NCBI RefSeq assembly: GCF_009789195.1 | Contig: NZ_WSTC01000018.1 | Coordinates: 54,285-118,284, forward strand | Origin: Paenibacillus sp. MMS18-CY102 | GTDB lineage: Bacteria > Bacillota > Bacilli > Paenibacillales > Paenibacillaceae | Length of the DNA stretch: 64,000 nt | Reading direction: 5' to 3' | In this document: positions 16,629 to 25,111 of the stretch, piece by piece | Position numbering within the stretch: position 1 is the first letter of the stretch | How the letters are laid out: each line of letters opens with the position of its first letter | Notes under the pieces: model-generated | What the model was told of the DNA's origin: nothing | Databases searched by the model: none | The model's input: only the letters and a program-made list of their open reading frames with translations | Position numbers and translations under genes: made by a program

Positions 16629-18695
16629 GTGCCTACGCAACAGCGTCAACAACAACCAGAATCTTATCTCCATCAGCGCGACGGTGTCGTGCCCGCCGTT
16701 TGCTCGCTGGATTGTCCGGATCAGTGCGGCCTGCTGCTGCACAAGAAGGACGGCAAAATCATTAAAGTGACCGGTGATCCCAACCATCCCGTCACGCAAG
16801 GCAATATATGCAATAAGGTGCGCCACATGGGCGAGCGGCTGTATGATCCGAAGCGCTTAACGCAGCCGATGAAGCGGACCGGAGCAAAGGGCGAGGGCAA
16901 ATTCGAGCCGATTAGCTGGGCAGACGCGATCGATACGATTACAACGCGCTGGAAGTCACTCGTGGCGGAGCATGGTCCGGAGAGCATCTTGCCTTACAGC
17001 TTTTATGGGAACATGGGGCGGCTGAATGCCGAAGGGATGGACCGGCGGTTTTTCAATCGGCTAGGCGCGAGCCAACTGGACCAGACGATTTGCGCATCGG
17101 CGGGGGGCGTTGGCTATTCCTATACGATGGGCGGCAGCTTCGGCACGGACCCGGAATCGACGGTTCATACGAAGCTTTTCATTATGTGGGGCATTAACAC
17201 AGTTAGCACGAACATGCATCAGGTCGTATACGCCGAAAAAGCACGCAAAAACGGCGCCAAGGTTGTCGTTATCGACGTGCATCAGAACCAGACAGGGCGG
17301 TGGGCGGATTGGTTCATTCCGATTCTGCCCGGTACAGACAGCGCGCTTGCGCTGGGGATGATTCATATTTTGTTCGCGGAAAATCGCACGGATGAAGCAT
17401 TCCTGAAGCAATACACCGTCGGCCACGAGCAACTGCGGGAGCATGTGAAGCAGTATGGCCCGGAGACGGTCTCGACGATTACAGGCGTGCCGGTTGAGGA
17501 AATCTACAAGCTCACGCGATTATATGCGGACACTGCGCCATCGCTCATCCGTATTGGCAACGGGCTGCAGCATCACGACAATGGCGGCATGTGCATTCGG
17601 ACGATTGCATGCCTGCCTGCGCTTACGGGCCAGTGGCTCGTGCCGGGAGGCGGCGCAATGAAAGGGAACAGCGGCTTCCTGCAGTTTAATACGGACGCGT
17701 TGCAACGGCCAGATACAAGGCCTGACCCGAACGCGCGCCATATTAATATGAATCAGCTTGGCAGTGCGCTGCTGGAGCTTGATCCGCCGATCCGTTCACT
17801 GCATGTGTATAGCTGTAACCCCGCGCTTGTCGCGCCGGAGGGCAATAAGGTGCGTAACGGGCTGGCGCGCGAGGACCTGTTCTTGGTCGTGCATGACTTG
17901 TTCCTGACGGAGACGGCAATGTACGCGGATATCGTGCTTCCTGCAACTTCTTCGTTTGAAAATACGGACTTCTACACGTCGTATTGGCATCATTACGCGC
18001 AATTGCAGCAGCCTGTTATTGAGCCATATGGGGAAAGCAAGTCCAACGTCGAAGTATTCCGGCTTCTGGCCCATGGCATGGGCTATGAGGATGCAATGTT
18101 CGATGACACGGAAGCGGACATGATCAGGCAGGCGCTCGATTTCCCGGCGAATCCGTACCTAGCGGGCATTAATTATGAGCGGCTAGAACAGGAGACATTC
18201 GCCAAAGCGGACGTAACGCCCGCGTTTATCGAGCAGTTGCCGACGCCTAGCGGCAAAATCGAGCTTTACTCAGCTGCGATGGAAGCAGACGGCTATCCGC
18301 CGCTGCCTACTTACACGCCGCTCGTAGAAGACGGGGATTACCCGTATCTGTTTGTGCCAGCACCGAACCATAACTTCTTAAACTCGACGTTCTCCAACAA
18401 TGAGAAGCATGTTCGCATGGAGAAGCTGCCCAAGCTATTCATGAATGCGGCGGATGCAGCGGCTTCGGGCATCACAGATGGCGATATCGTACGGATCTGG
18501 AACGAACGAGGCGAATGCGAGATGGCTGCATCGGTAGGGGAGACGGTGCTGCGAGGCGTCGTTGTAAGCCAAGGCTTGTGGGCGGATAACGGGAATGCGA
18601 AGCATTTTGTTAACGCACTGACGCCAGACCGGGCTGCCGATATGGGGGGCGGAGCGACGTTCTTCTCCGGTCGGGTTCAGGTGGAGCTTAAATAG
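16629..18695 (+). CDS. Molybdopterin oxidoreductase (DMSO reductase family)
   Basis: A 688-residue enzyme resembling B. subtilis YoaE/YyaE. The N-terminal 4Fe-4S segment has CSLDCPDQCGL and, further on, GNICNK. The central bis-MGD binding region and the C-terminal dinucleotide-binding domain (FNSTFSNNEKHVRMEK, VRIWNERGECE) follow. CASAGGVGY around residues 160-170 lies where the metal ligand falls in relatives, but I cannot assign the ligand. There is no Tat signal, so it is probably cytoplasmic. The substrate is unknown. The GTG at 16629 is preferred over the ATG at 16605, because GGGAGG lies 8 bases before it. Confidence 0.82.
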   Translation: MPTQQRQQQPESYLHQRDGVVPAVCSLDCPDQCGLLLHKKDGKIIKVTGDPNHPVTQGNICNKVRHMGERLYDPKRLTQPMKRTGAKGEGKFEPISWADAIDTITTRWKSLVAEHGPESILPYSFYGNMGRLNAEGMDRRFFNRLGASQLDQTICASAGGVGYSYTMGGSFGTDPESTVHTKLFIMWGINTVSTNMHQVVYAEKARKNGAKVVVIDVHQNQTGRWADWFIPILPGTDSALALGMIHILFAENRTDEAFLKQYTVGHEQLREHVKQYGPETVSTITGVPVEEIYKLTRLYADTAPSLIRIGNGLQHHDNGGMCIRTIACLPALTGQWLVPGGGAMKGNSGFLQFNTDALQRPDTRPDPNARHINMNQLGSALLELDPPIRSLHVYSCNPALVAPEGNKVRNGLAREDLFLVVHDLFLTETAMYADIVLPATSSFENTDFYTSYWHHYAQLQQPVIEPYGESKSNVEVFRLLAHGMGYEDAMFDDTEADMIRQALDFPANPYLAGINYERLEQETFAKADVTPAFIEQLPTPSGKIELYSAAMEADGYPPLPTYTPLVEDGDYPYLFVPAPNHNFLNSTFSNNEKHVRMEKLPKLFMNAADAAASGITDGDIVRIWNERGECEMAASVGETVLRGVVVSQGLWADNGNAKHFVNALTPDRAADMGGGATFFSGRVQVELK

Positions 18696-18708
18696 CTCGA
18701 TATGAGAA

Positions 18709-18739
18709 GGCTGGCACCGATGCGTGCCGGTCTTTTTTT
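18709..18739 (+). terminator. Intrinsic terminator after the oxidoreductase gene
   Basis: CTGGCAC and GTGCCGG pair, followed by TCTTTTTTT. Confidence 0.8.
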
Positions 18740-18818
18740 GTGCCAATCGAACTTTTTCGAAGGACAGAACCAATATCTGCTGGATGTGTATTACAGCGAT
18801 AGAAGGGGAGTGCCAGAG

Positions 18819-19337
18819 ATGGGGAAGTGGACGGGCATAGGACGGGGATTAATCGTCCTGTCTGCGATTGCCGTACTTGCTATGCTGCTAGTATCATGCG
18901 GTGCGAGCACGAAGACGCCGCTAGATTACAAGGATAAGGTGAGTGGCGTTGATCTGGGTGCGGAGAACAAGGAATTTGCCGAGTGGGGGCTGACGGAGCA
19001 GCAAGTGAAGGAGCATCGGGGGAAGCCGCTGCGAAGGCTGAAGGCAGACGGTGAAACGGTTATTTTGGAATATGCGGATTATCAGTACAGCATCGTGAAT
19101 GGGCATGTCGCTGGCTATACCCTAATGCCTAAGCATAAGACGGCCAAAGGGCTGCAAATTGGCGATCGGCAGAGCAGCATCGCGGAATCGTATGGAAAGG
19201 ATTTCTATGCAAGGAAGCAGAAAAGTAATGAATTGATTGGATACATCGATAAGCAGCGGGAGCAGGTACTCGAGTTTGTTATTTCGAGCGACCGGATTGT
19301 TGCCATTATCGTATCGGAGTTTGGCATGTTTCGTTAG
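18819..19337 (+). CDS. Small lipoprotein of unknown function
   Basis: A 172-residue lipoprotein with a hydrophobic leader and the lipobox LVSC (Cys at about residue 28). The mature part has a predicted alpha-beta fold with two similar halves (KGLQIGDRQSSIAESYGKDF; VILEYADYQYSIVNGHV). This resembles small SmpA/YjgB-like repeats in which a peptide is compared in slope and offset, but I cannot assign it. The ATG at 18819 is chosen for AAGGGGAG upstream; the frame extends further but lacks an RBS and overlaps the terminator. It precedes the sigma factor gene by 38 bases and may belong to its operon. Confidence 0.7.
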   Translation: MGKWTGIGRGLIVLSAIAVLAMLLVSCGASTKTPLDYKDKVSGVDLGAENKEFAEWGLTEQQVKEHRGKPLRRLKADGETVILEYADYQYSIVNGHVAGYTLMPKHKTAKGLQIGDRQSSIAESYGKDFYARKQKSNELIGYIDKQREQVLEFVISSDRIVAIIVSEFGMFR

Positions 19338-19375
19338 TGTAACGGGATAAGCGAAGCTAAAGCTTGGAGGTAGGC

Positions 19376-19966
19376 GTGATAAACGACATGGAAATACAGC
19401 CCTTGCTGCAGCCGATCATGGAGGGCGACGAGGCGGCTTTTCGCCAATTGTATCATTTGGTCCATCCGCATATTTACCGTACAGCCTATTTTCTAGCGGC
19501 AAATGAGGGCGATGTTAACGATATTGTAAGTGAGGTATATATGGCACTGTTCCAAGCGATTTCTTCCTATCAGGCCCAGCGGCCTTTCCGGTCATGGCTC
19601 AATGGCATTATTGTGCGGCAGGCAAGCAATTGGAAAAGAAAGCTATGGCGTGCGATGCGGCTGAAGGCACGCGGGCAGCAGCTATGGATCGGCGATCCAT
19701 CCCCGGCCCCAGAGGAAGGGTTATTCGCAACAGAGGAGCAGCGCGAGATGCTCCAGCATGTGAACCGGCTATCCGCGAAGCTAAGAGAGGTTATCGTGCT
19801 TCGGTATTATCAAGATTGCTCCTATGAGGAGATAGCATCTGCGCTAGGCTTGCCTCTTGGCACAGTCAAGTCGCGGCATCATGCAGCGATAAGCAAGCTT
19901 CGCCAGGCGTTAGGCGAGGCTTGGGCCGTTGATCGGGAAGGAGGCAAGCAGCATGTCCATACCTAA
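19376..19966 (+). CDS. ECF-type RNA polymerase sigma factor
   Basis: A 196-residue group IV sigma factor. Region 2 is at about 15-80 (FRQLYHLVHPHIYRTAYFLAA in part, with DIVSEVYMALF as region 2.2/2.3). Region 4 is at about 125-180 (LSAKLREVIVLRYYQDCSYE in part, GTVKSRHHAAISKLR as the helix-turn-helix). GGAGGT at 19366-19371 supports the GTG at 19376; ATG 19388 is a less well spaced alternative. The last 14 bases overlap the next gene, which encodes a one-helix membrane protein, the usual arrangement of an ECF sigma factor and its anti-sigma factor. Confidence 0.85.
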   Translation: MINDMEIQPLLQPIMEGDEAAFRQLYHLVHPHIYRTAYFLAANEGDVNDIVSEVYMALFQAISSYQAQRPFRSWLNGIIVRQASNWKRKLWRAMRLKARGQQLWIGDPSPAPEEGLFATEEQREMLQHVNRLSAKLREVIVLRYYQDCSYEEIASALGLPLGTVKSRHHAAISKLRQALGEAWAVDREGGKQHVHT

Positions 19967-20969
19967 GCAGTTGAGCGAAGCCTACGAACAGCGCGCGCTG
20001 GAGCTTGTCCCTCCAGAGAAGCAAGCGGAGCAGGTGCTGCAGCAATACAGGCGGCATATGGCTAAGGCGGGGTCCCGCAGGGCGTCGAGGTTAGGAACCG
20101 GTTCAAGGCGGCTAAAGCCAACGTTCATAAAGGCAGCCGTAATTATTGGCATCGTAGGTGTCCTGTCCGGGTTTGCCGACTATATGTGGCTCCGCATTAG
20201 CGACGAGCGGGTAAGCATCCGGTATGAGGAAGGCATCCATCATGCAATGGACGCATCGACGCTAGTTGCACTGCGTGAGCGATTGCAAGAGGTGAGGGGG
20301 CAACTGCCTGTGGGTGGGCAAGCAGTTGTGTACGATCCGGTTATTGGAGAATTGTTCCCCCAGCTTGCCAAGACGCCGATTCTGAAGATATCGAACCCCA
20401 TTTTGATAAGCGATTTGCGTACATGGGAAGGCGTGCTGGAAAAAGAGGTCGGCAGCTATGCACTTCCTAAGGCTGCCGATGGGCGAGCGTTAACCTTCAT
20501 TGGCGGCAAGGAGGAAGGGGCGTTTGGGCCAAGAATGACGGAAGAGGATCTGGCGCTGCTGCCCAAGCTGAAGCGGGAAGCGTCGCAGTCTGGAAGTGCG
20601 TGGGAAACCATTGCGCCGGCTAGCGGAGGAGATGCGCGCGATAACTCATTCCCCCAATATACGGCGGTTTATCAAAATGAGCGCGGCGATCACATCGACA
20701 TTGGGATAGAGCTTGTGAGCGAGCAAACGGACATTCGCATGGTGAATGGAGGAGGCTCGAACGAAGAGGAGACGATTGAAGTAAACGGAGCCGCTGCGAT
20801 CTATATAAACAATACGTTTGTTCTAGCTAGTCATTCTGGACAGTATAAATCCATTCAGTGGCTGGAAACGAGGGAGAACAGCACGATCGTTTACAGTGTG
20901 GGAAGCGAGTCTGTTGCATTGCCCAAGGCAGAGCTTATCGCGATTGCAGAGCGAATGGCTGAGCAATAG
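19953..20969 (+). CDS. Probable membrane anti-sigma factor
   Basis: A 338-residue protein with one membrane helix at about 50-70 (AVIIGIVGVLSGFADYMWL). A short cytoplasmic N terminus (about 48 residues) could hold the sigma factor. The extracellular part of about 265 residues is probably a sensor, with no motif I recognise. The ATG at 19953 with AAGGAGG is chosen over the upstream TTG. It overlaps the sigma gene by 14 bases, indicating translational coupling. No zinc-binding HxxxCxxC motif is present, so this is not a ZAS-type anti-sigma factor. The assignment rests on context. Confidence 0.65.
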   Translation: MSIPKQLSEAYEQRALELVPPEKQAEQVLQQYRRHMAKAGSRRASRLGTGSRRLKPTFIKAAVIIGIVGVLSGFADYMWLRISDERVSIRYEEGIHHAMDASTLVALRERLQEVRGQLPVGGQAVVYDPVIGELFPQLAKTPILKISNPILISDLRTWEGVLEKEVGSYALPKAADGRALTFIGGKEEGAFGPRMTEEDLALLPKLKREASQSGSAWETIAPASGGDARDNSFPQYTAVYQNERGDHIDIGIELVSEQTDIRMVNGGGSNEEETIEVNGAAAIYINNTFVLASHSGQYKSIQWLETRENSTIVYSVGSESVALPKAELIAIAERMAEQ

Positions 20970-21032
20970 CAAGGGCAGTAGCGTAAACGGATTCCCGTTA
21001 GTCAATCACATGCTCAAGAGGAGGTTAAGCGA

Positions 21033-22172
21033 GTGGTTCAATCACGCCTGCATTCGCAAACGCATCAGGAAAAGGCACAACGAGCGCCACAGGCGCAGAC
21101 GGCAGCAGCGGGGCTGGCAGGAGCCGCCCGTGCGCCGCGCATTTCGATAGGGCGGCACTACATGACAATTGGTTTTGCCTTGTGGTTAGTTAGCGGAATT
21201 TTTGTAGATGGGTATGCGCATAACCATAATGTGCCTGAGTCATTTTTCACCCCGTGGCATGCGCTGCTCTATTCTGGTTTCCTAGCATCGGCGTGCTGGA
21301 TGGCCTGGTTGACCTACGAATCGAAACGAAAGACTGGGCTTCCTTGGTTGAAGGCGATTCCCGATGGCTATAGCGTTGGTTTAATAGGCGTCGCTATTTT
21401 TCTCCTCGGTGGGTTAAGCGATATGATGTGGCATATTATTTTCGGCATTGAGCAAGATATTGCGGCACTGCTGAGCCCCTCGCATCTTATGCTGCTGGTG
21501 GGCGGGCTGTTAATTCTTGCGAGCCCGTTCCGTGCTGCATGGAATGACGCGGGGTTGGCCAAGCCAACATGGCGGGTATTCACGCCCGTGCTGTTGTCGG
21601 TTGCTTTTACGTTGGGAATCGTTAGTTTCTTCTTGATGTACGCATGGACGTTTCGGTATAACTTGGCAGGGTTGAAAACGACGGAGTGGTACATGAACCA
21701 GTTCTATTCTATGCACATTATGGAAGTGAACGCGACGCGCGGCGTAACGTTTATCATACTGAATACGATTCAATTCATGCTCCCTGTATTTCTGCTCATT
21801 AAGCGGTGGGTGTTGCCTAAAGGCACTATTACGGCATTATTCACGGCACTTACTGTTATGATGAGCGTGCTGGATGGTTTTGAAAATTTCCCTGCAATCG
21901 TAATCGGCTTCGCCGCGGGCATTGTAGCCGATGTGCTGTATCGCTTGATGCGCCCAAGTGACCAGCGGATTGGGGCGATGCGGATGTTCGCGCTGGCCGT
22001 GCCGATTGTATTATGGAGCTTTTATTTCCTTGTGCTTGAATTAACCGACCGCATCGGCTGGGATACGGAGCTGTGGACCGGCGCGATTGTTAGCGCTGCG
22101 CTCGCATCGCTTGCACTGAGCCTGCTGTCGGTTCCGCCGAAGATGCCGGATACAGAGCAGCATGAAGCATAA
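21033..22172 (+). CDS. Polytopic membrane protein with conserved-looking histidines
   Basis: A 379-residue protein with an Ala/Gln-rich hydrophilic N terminus of about 40 residues and about nine membrane helices. Histidines occur in strings that look functional: DGYAHNHN, FTPWHALLYSG, DMMWHIIFG, SPSHLMLL and YSMHIMEVN. This suggests metal or haem coordination in the membrane. I do not recognise a named family. The GTG start follows GAGGAGG at nine bases. The gene overlaps a His/Met-rich lipoprotein gene and may act with it. Confidence 0.7.
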   Translation: MVQSRLHSQTHQEKAQRAPQAQTAAAGLAGAARAPRISIGRHYMTIGFALWLVSGIFVDGYAHNHNVPESFFTPWHALLYSGFLASACWMAWLTYESKRKTGLPWLKAIPDGYSVGLIGVAIFLLGGLSDMMWHIIFGIEQDIAALLSPSHLMLLVGGLLILASPFRAAWNDAGLAKPTWRVFTPVLLSVAFTLGIVSFFLMYAWTFRYNLAGLKTTEWYMNQFYSMHIMEVNATRGVTFIILNTIQFMLPVFLLIKRWVLPKGTITALFTALTVMMSVLDGFENFPAIVIGFAAGIVADVLYRLMRPSDQRIGAMRMFALAVPIVLWSFYFLVLELTDRIGWDTELWTGAIVSAALASLALSLLSVPPKMPDTEQHEA

Positions 22173-23040
22173 AAGGAGTTGGCGCAAGCAAGGCGTGTTG
22201 GCCGCTGTCTTAGGCATGGCGTTACTGCTCGGTGGCTGCTCGGGCAGCAGCATGGGCAACGTCGATATCGATCCGCCTACCCGCGGTTTGCTGCACGCGC
22301 TCCAACAGGGCGGCATGGCGAATGTGTCGGATCACGGTTACAAGGTGGAGGTGTTGGCGGTGGACGGCAACAAGCCGCTAACAAGTGGCACCGATATCGC
22401 GCTGTCGTTGCAAGTGCGGGACCGTGCAGGAAAGCCGGTGCAAACCTTTACAGAAGATATGACGAAGCTGATGCACCTGATGGTCGTAAGTGAAGATTTA
22501 TCCTCATTCACACATATTCATCCTGATTATGTGGGCAATGGATTGTTCAAGGTGACGGCGAACTTCCCGTTCGGCGGCGATTTTCTGCTCATACAGGAGT
22601 TTATGCCGGATGATCAGCCCGTTACGGTAACTAGGGAGTGGCTGAACGTTGTTGGCGAAGGCCATACGGACCAGAAGCTTGCTCCGCAGGAGCCGCTGCA
22701 GCGAACGGTCAGCGGCGTGACGGCTTCGCTGTCGATGATGCCAGACGCCCAATCGCTAGAGGCGGGGCAGATGGTGATGATGGAATTCCATTTGAAAGAT
22801 GAGCGGACGGGCGAGCCTCTTGTATTAGAGCCGTATTTAGGCACGTCGGGGCATTGCGTTATTTTGAACGAGAATGGCGACCAGTACGTCCACACGCATG
22901 CGGTTACGGAGATGAGCCAAGGCTCGAATGTGATGTTTCATGCGGAATTCCCTGCGGGCGGGAAATACCGGGTGTGGGGGCAATTCCAATATCGAGGAGA
23001 AGTGGTGACGATTCCATTCGACATTGAGGTGAAGCCATGA
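22162..23040 (+). CDS. Lipoprotein with two metal-binding-type beta domains
   Basis: A 292-residue lipoprotein with lipobox LGGC at about residue 26. The mature part holds two similar beta-sandwich domains. The first has MHLMVVSEDLSSFTHIHPDY, and the second has GHCVILNENGDQYVHTHAV. These HxH-plus-Met patterns recall the YtkA/FixH-like and cupredoxin-like domains associated with copper, so the protein may bind copper or another soft metal outside the membrane. It overlaps the upstream membrane protein gene by 11 bases and the downstream gene by four. Function is inferred only. Confidence 0.7.
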   Translation: MKHKRSWRKQGVLAAVLGMALLLGGCSGSSMGNVDIDPPTRGLLHALQQGGMANVSDHGYKVEVLAVDGNKPLTSGTDIALSLQVRDRAGKPVQTFTEDMTKLMHLMVVSEDLSSFTHIHPDYVGNGLFKVTANFPFGGDFLLIQEFMPDDQPVTVTREWLNVVGEGHTDQKLAPQEPLQRTVSGVTASLSMMPDAQSLEAGQMVMMEFHLKDERTGEPLVLEPYLGTSGHCVILNENGDQYVHTHAVTEMSQGSNVMFHAEFPAGGKYRVWGQFQYRGEVVTIPFDIEVKP

Positions 23041-23846
23041 CTAGCAGCGACGGCATTGGCCTTGCCAGCAGCTTGCCTGTCCCGGTTCTAAGCGAGCGGT
23101 TGGTGAAGCTCTGGTCTGGCTATAAACCGCTAATAGCAGAGCTGCCTGTTGGCAGGGCGTTAACGAAAGAAGACCTGTTGGCGCAAGCGTTTCGCGTCGA
23201 GCAGAGCGGGAAGCTAGAGATGTATTACGCCCCGCACAACGAGCATGTAAACCCGGAAGCAACGGTGCTCATTATCGGCATAACCCCAGGCTGGACCCAG
23301 ATGCGAATCGCTTATGAGACAGCACGCCAGGCGATGGCGGAAGGGGCCCCGGATGAAGAGATATTCCGCAGAACGAAGGAAGCCGCACGGTTCGCTGGAC
23401 CGATGCGAACGAACTTGATTGCGATGCTCAACGAACTGGGGCTCCAGCATTATATGCAGATCGATGATTGTGCCGCTTTGTTCAAGGAACGCCAAGAGCT
23501 CTTGCATTCGATTTCGTTGTTAAAATATCCCGTATTTTTCGAGGGAAGCAACTATACAGGAACGCGGCCGCCGCTGTTGGCGAATGCGTTTTTGAAGGAA
23601 CGGGCGCTATTCTTCATGCTTGAGGAGCTGCGTTCCTTAACCGGGCCTGCCTTAATGATTCCTCTAGGGAAGACGGTTGAGGGAGTGCTGCGGCTGTTGG
23701 CTGAGGAGGGGGAGCTCGATGGCGATGCATGCTTATGGGGCTTCCCGCATCCGTCGGGCGCGAATGGCCACCGCCACCGGCAGCTTGCCGAAGGGCGTGA
23801 CGCCATGCGGGACATACTGGAACGGTGGTTTCAAGCCAGGGGATGA
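23037..23846 (+). CDS. Uracil-DNA glycosylase-superfamily-like protein
   Basis: A 269-residue soluble protein. TVLIIGITPGWTQ near residue 75-88 resembles the catalytic loop region of the uracil-DNA glycosylase fold (GxxPG), and WGFPHPSGANGHR near 240-252 resembles the C-terminal HPS loop. The middle is helical and unfamiliar. It lacks the canonical Asp-containing GQDPY motif, so activity on uracil is uncertain. The start overlaps the lipoprotein stop (ATGA), so it is translated in the same operon, an odd combination with membrane and metal-type proteins. Confidence 0.55.
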   Translation: MTSSDGIGLASSLPVPVLSERLVKLWSGYKPLIAELPVGRALTKEDLLAQAFRVEQSGKLEMYYAPHNEHVNPEATVLIIGITPGWTQMRIAYETARQAMAEGAPDEEIFRRTKEAARFAGPMRTNLIAMLNELGLQHYMQIDDCAALFKERQELLHSISLLKYPVFFEGSNYTGTRPPLLANAFLKERALFFMLEELRSLTGPALMIPLGKTVEGVLRLLAEEGELDGDACLWGFPHPSGANGHRHRQLAEGRDAMRDILERWFQARG

Positions 23847-23948
23847 GGGGCGGTGCGGTGCCGTGGGTTTCTGCAAACACCGGATAATGGTATGCTTCAT
23901 TGTATAGCCCCTAACTAGATTGGGCGTGACGATGAAGGAGTTACCCTA

Positions 23949-24497
23949 ATGGAATCTACGGCCTGGCCCTATACATACGGATTAGCAATTGCTCTTGCCT
24001 TGCTAGCGGTTGTCTCCATTGTGTATCGAAGCTTGCGCAATGGCATCACGCCAATGCCATCCTCTGCACCAGTCCGGCGAGCTGTTGCAGCTGAGCTGAG
24101 CCGGATCGGCTCTCGTGGTACGCTTGTCGAAGCGGGCTCCGGCTGGGGCACCTTGGCGATGTACATAGCAAAGCAATGCACAGGATGGCGCATTATCGGC
24201 GTAGAAAACTCGCGCATCCCATACCTGTTTGCTAAAGCAGCCGCGTGTTTTATGGTTTATCGGAATGTAACGTTCGAGAGAAGCGACTTGTATGCGTATC
24301 CGTTTGGCCAGGTAGATGCGATCGTCTGCTATCTATATCCGGGTGCGATGGCTCGGCTTCGTCCATTGCTAGAGCGGCAGCTCGCCCCCGGCGCTTGCGT
24401 TATAAGCGTGTGCTTCGCGATGCCCGGATGGAATCCGGAGCGCGTCATTACGTGCCGTGATAGGCATCGGACACGCATTTACGTGTATAAAAACTAG
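23949..24497 (+). CDS. Membrane-anchored class I SAM methyltransferase
   Basis: A 182-residue protein: one N-terminal membrane helix (about 8-27), then a Rossmann methyltransferase domain with motif I LVEAGSGWGTLA, motif II IIGVENSRIPYLFA, and VDAIVCYLYPGAMARL. The membrane helix plus EAGSGWGTL recalls the FAM173/ATPSC-KMT lysine methyltransferases of mitochondria, which modify the ATP synthase c subunit. That similarity is by eye only and the substrate here is unknown. The ATG follows AAGGAG. It is monocistronic. Confidence 0.65.
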   Translation: MESTAWPYTYGLAIALALLAVVSIVYRSLRNGITPMPSSAPVRRAVAAELSRIGSRGTLVEAGSGWGTLAMYIAKQCTGWRIIGVENSRIPYLFAKAAACFMVYRNVTFERSDLYAYPFGQVDAIVCYLYPGAMARLRPLLERQLAPGACVISVCFAMPGWNPERVITCRDRHRTRIYVYKN

Positions 24498-24545
24498 CGC
24501 ACATCGTTAACCTAAAATTTACAATTAAACGTTTTCATAAACGGG

Positions 24546-24575
24546 TTGGCTTTCTTGAGCGGAGTGTGTTATACT
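24546..24575 (+). promoter_or_regulatory. Promoter of the cold shock leader
   Basis: TTGGCT and TATACT with an 18-base spacer. The predicted transcript start at about 24582 gives a leader of about 120 bases. Confidence 0.55.
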
Positions 24576-24600
24576 ACAGATGCTCATAAATTAAAACCTT

Positions 24601-24665
24601 AATTCACATATTACAAAAGGTGAACATTTGTGCGATGCAACCTTTTGCAATATGTGAATTTTTTT
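24601..24665 (+). terminator. Terminator-like hairpin inside the csp leader
   Basis: Two 21-base arms (24601-24621 and 24640-24660) pair with one mismatch around an 18-base loop and are followed by seven T residues. It lies between the promoter and the csp ribosome binding site, so it may act as an attenuator. Alternatively it defines a short RNA of about 80 bases. Confidence 0.7.
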
Positions 24666-24703
24666 CTTTATGATCAACATCACACTTTTTGGAGGTAATA
24701 CAC

Positions 24704-24904
24704 ATGCAACAAGGTACAGTTAAATGGTTCAACGCAGAAAAAGGTTTCGGTTTCATCGAAGTTGAAGGCGGCAGCGACGTATTCGTTCACTTCAGCGCTA
24801 TCCAAGGCGACGGCTTCAAAACGTTGGACGAAGGCCAACGCGTTGAGTTCACAATCGCTCAAGGCAACCGTGGACCACAAGCTGAGAACGTTGTAAAACT
24901 GTAG
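24704..24904 (+). CDS. Cold shock protein, CspA family
   Basis: A 66-residue single-stranded nucleic acid binding protein. RNP1 is KGFGFIEV and RNP2 is VFVHFSAI, with the usual [10 protein letters not shown] start and GPQAENV end. It melts RNA secondary structure and acts as an RNA chaperone. The ATG follows GGAGGT at eight bases. Its long leader contains a terminator-like hairpin, and a strong terminator follows the gene. Confidence 0.95.
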   Translation: MQQGTVKWFNAEKGFGFIEVEGGSDVFVHFSAIQGDGFKTLDEGQRVEFTIAQGNRGPQAENVVKL

Positions 24905-24921
24905 TACTCAGCTACCTATAG

Positions 24922-24958
24922 AAACAGCCCCGAACTTCGGTTTGGGGCTGTTTTTTTT
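24922..24958 (+). terminator. Intrinsic terminator of csp
   Basis: AACAGCCCC and GGGGCTGTT arms followed by eight T residues. Confidence 0.9.
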
Positions 24959-25111
24959 CGAGTTCTTACAATTTAACCCGAGTGTGTAACAGCACAGATG
25001 GGAGTGGGATTAGAGAAATAAGCCTGGCTTGCAACATTTTGATGGGGAGGCACGTTAGAATGGAAGAATCCATGCGACACGCATACACTACATCAAGACT
25101 AAGGGGAATGG

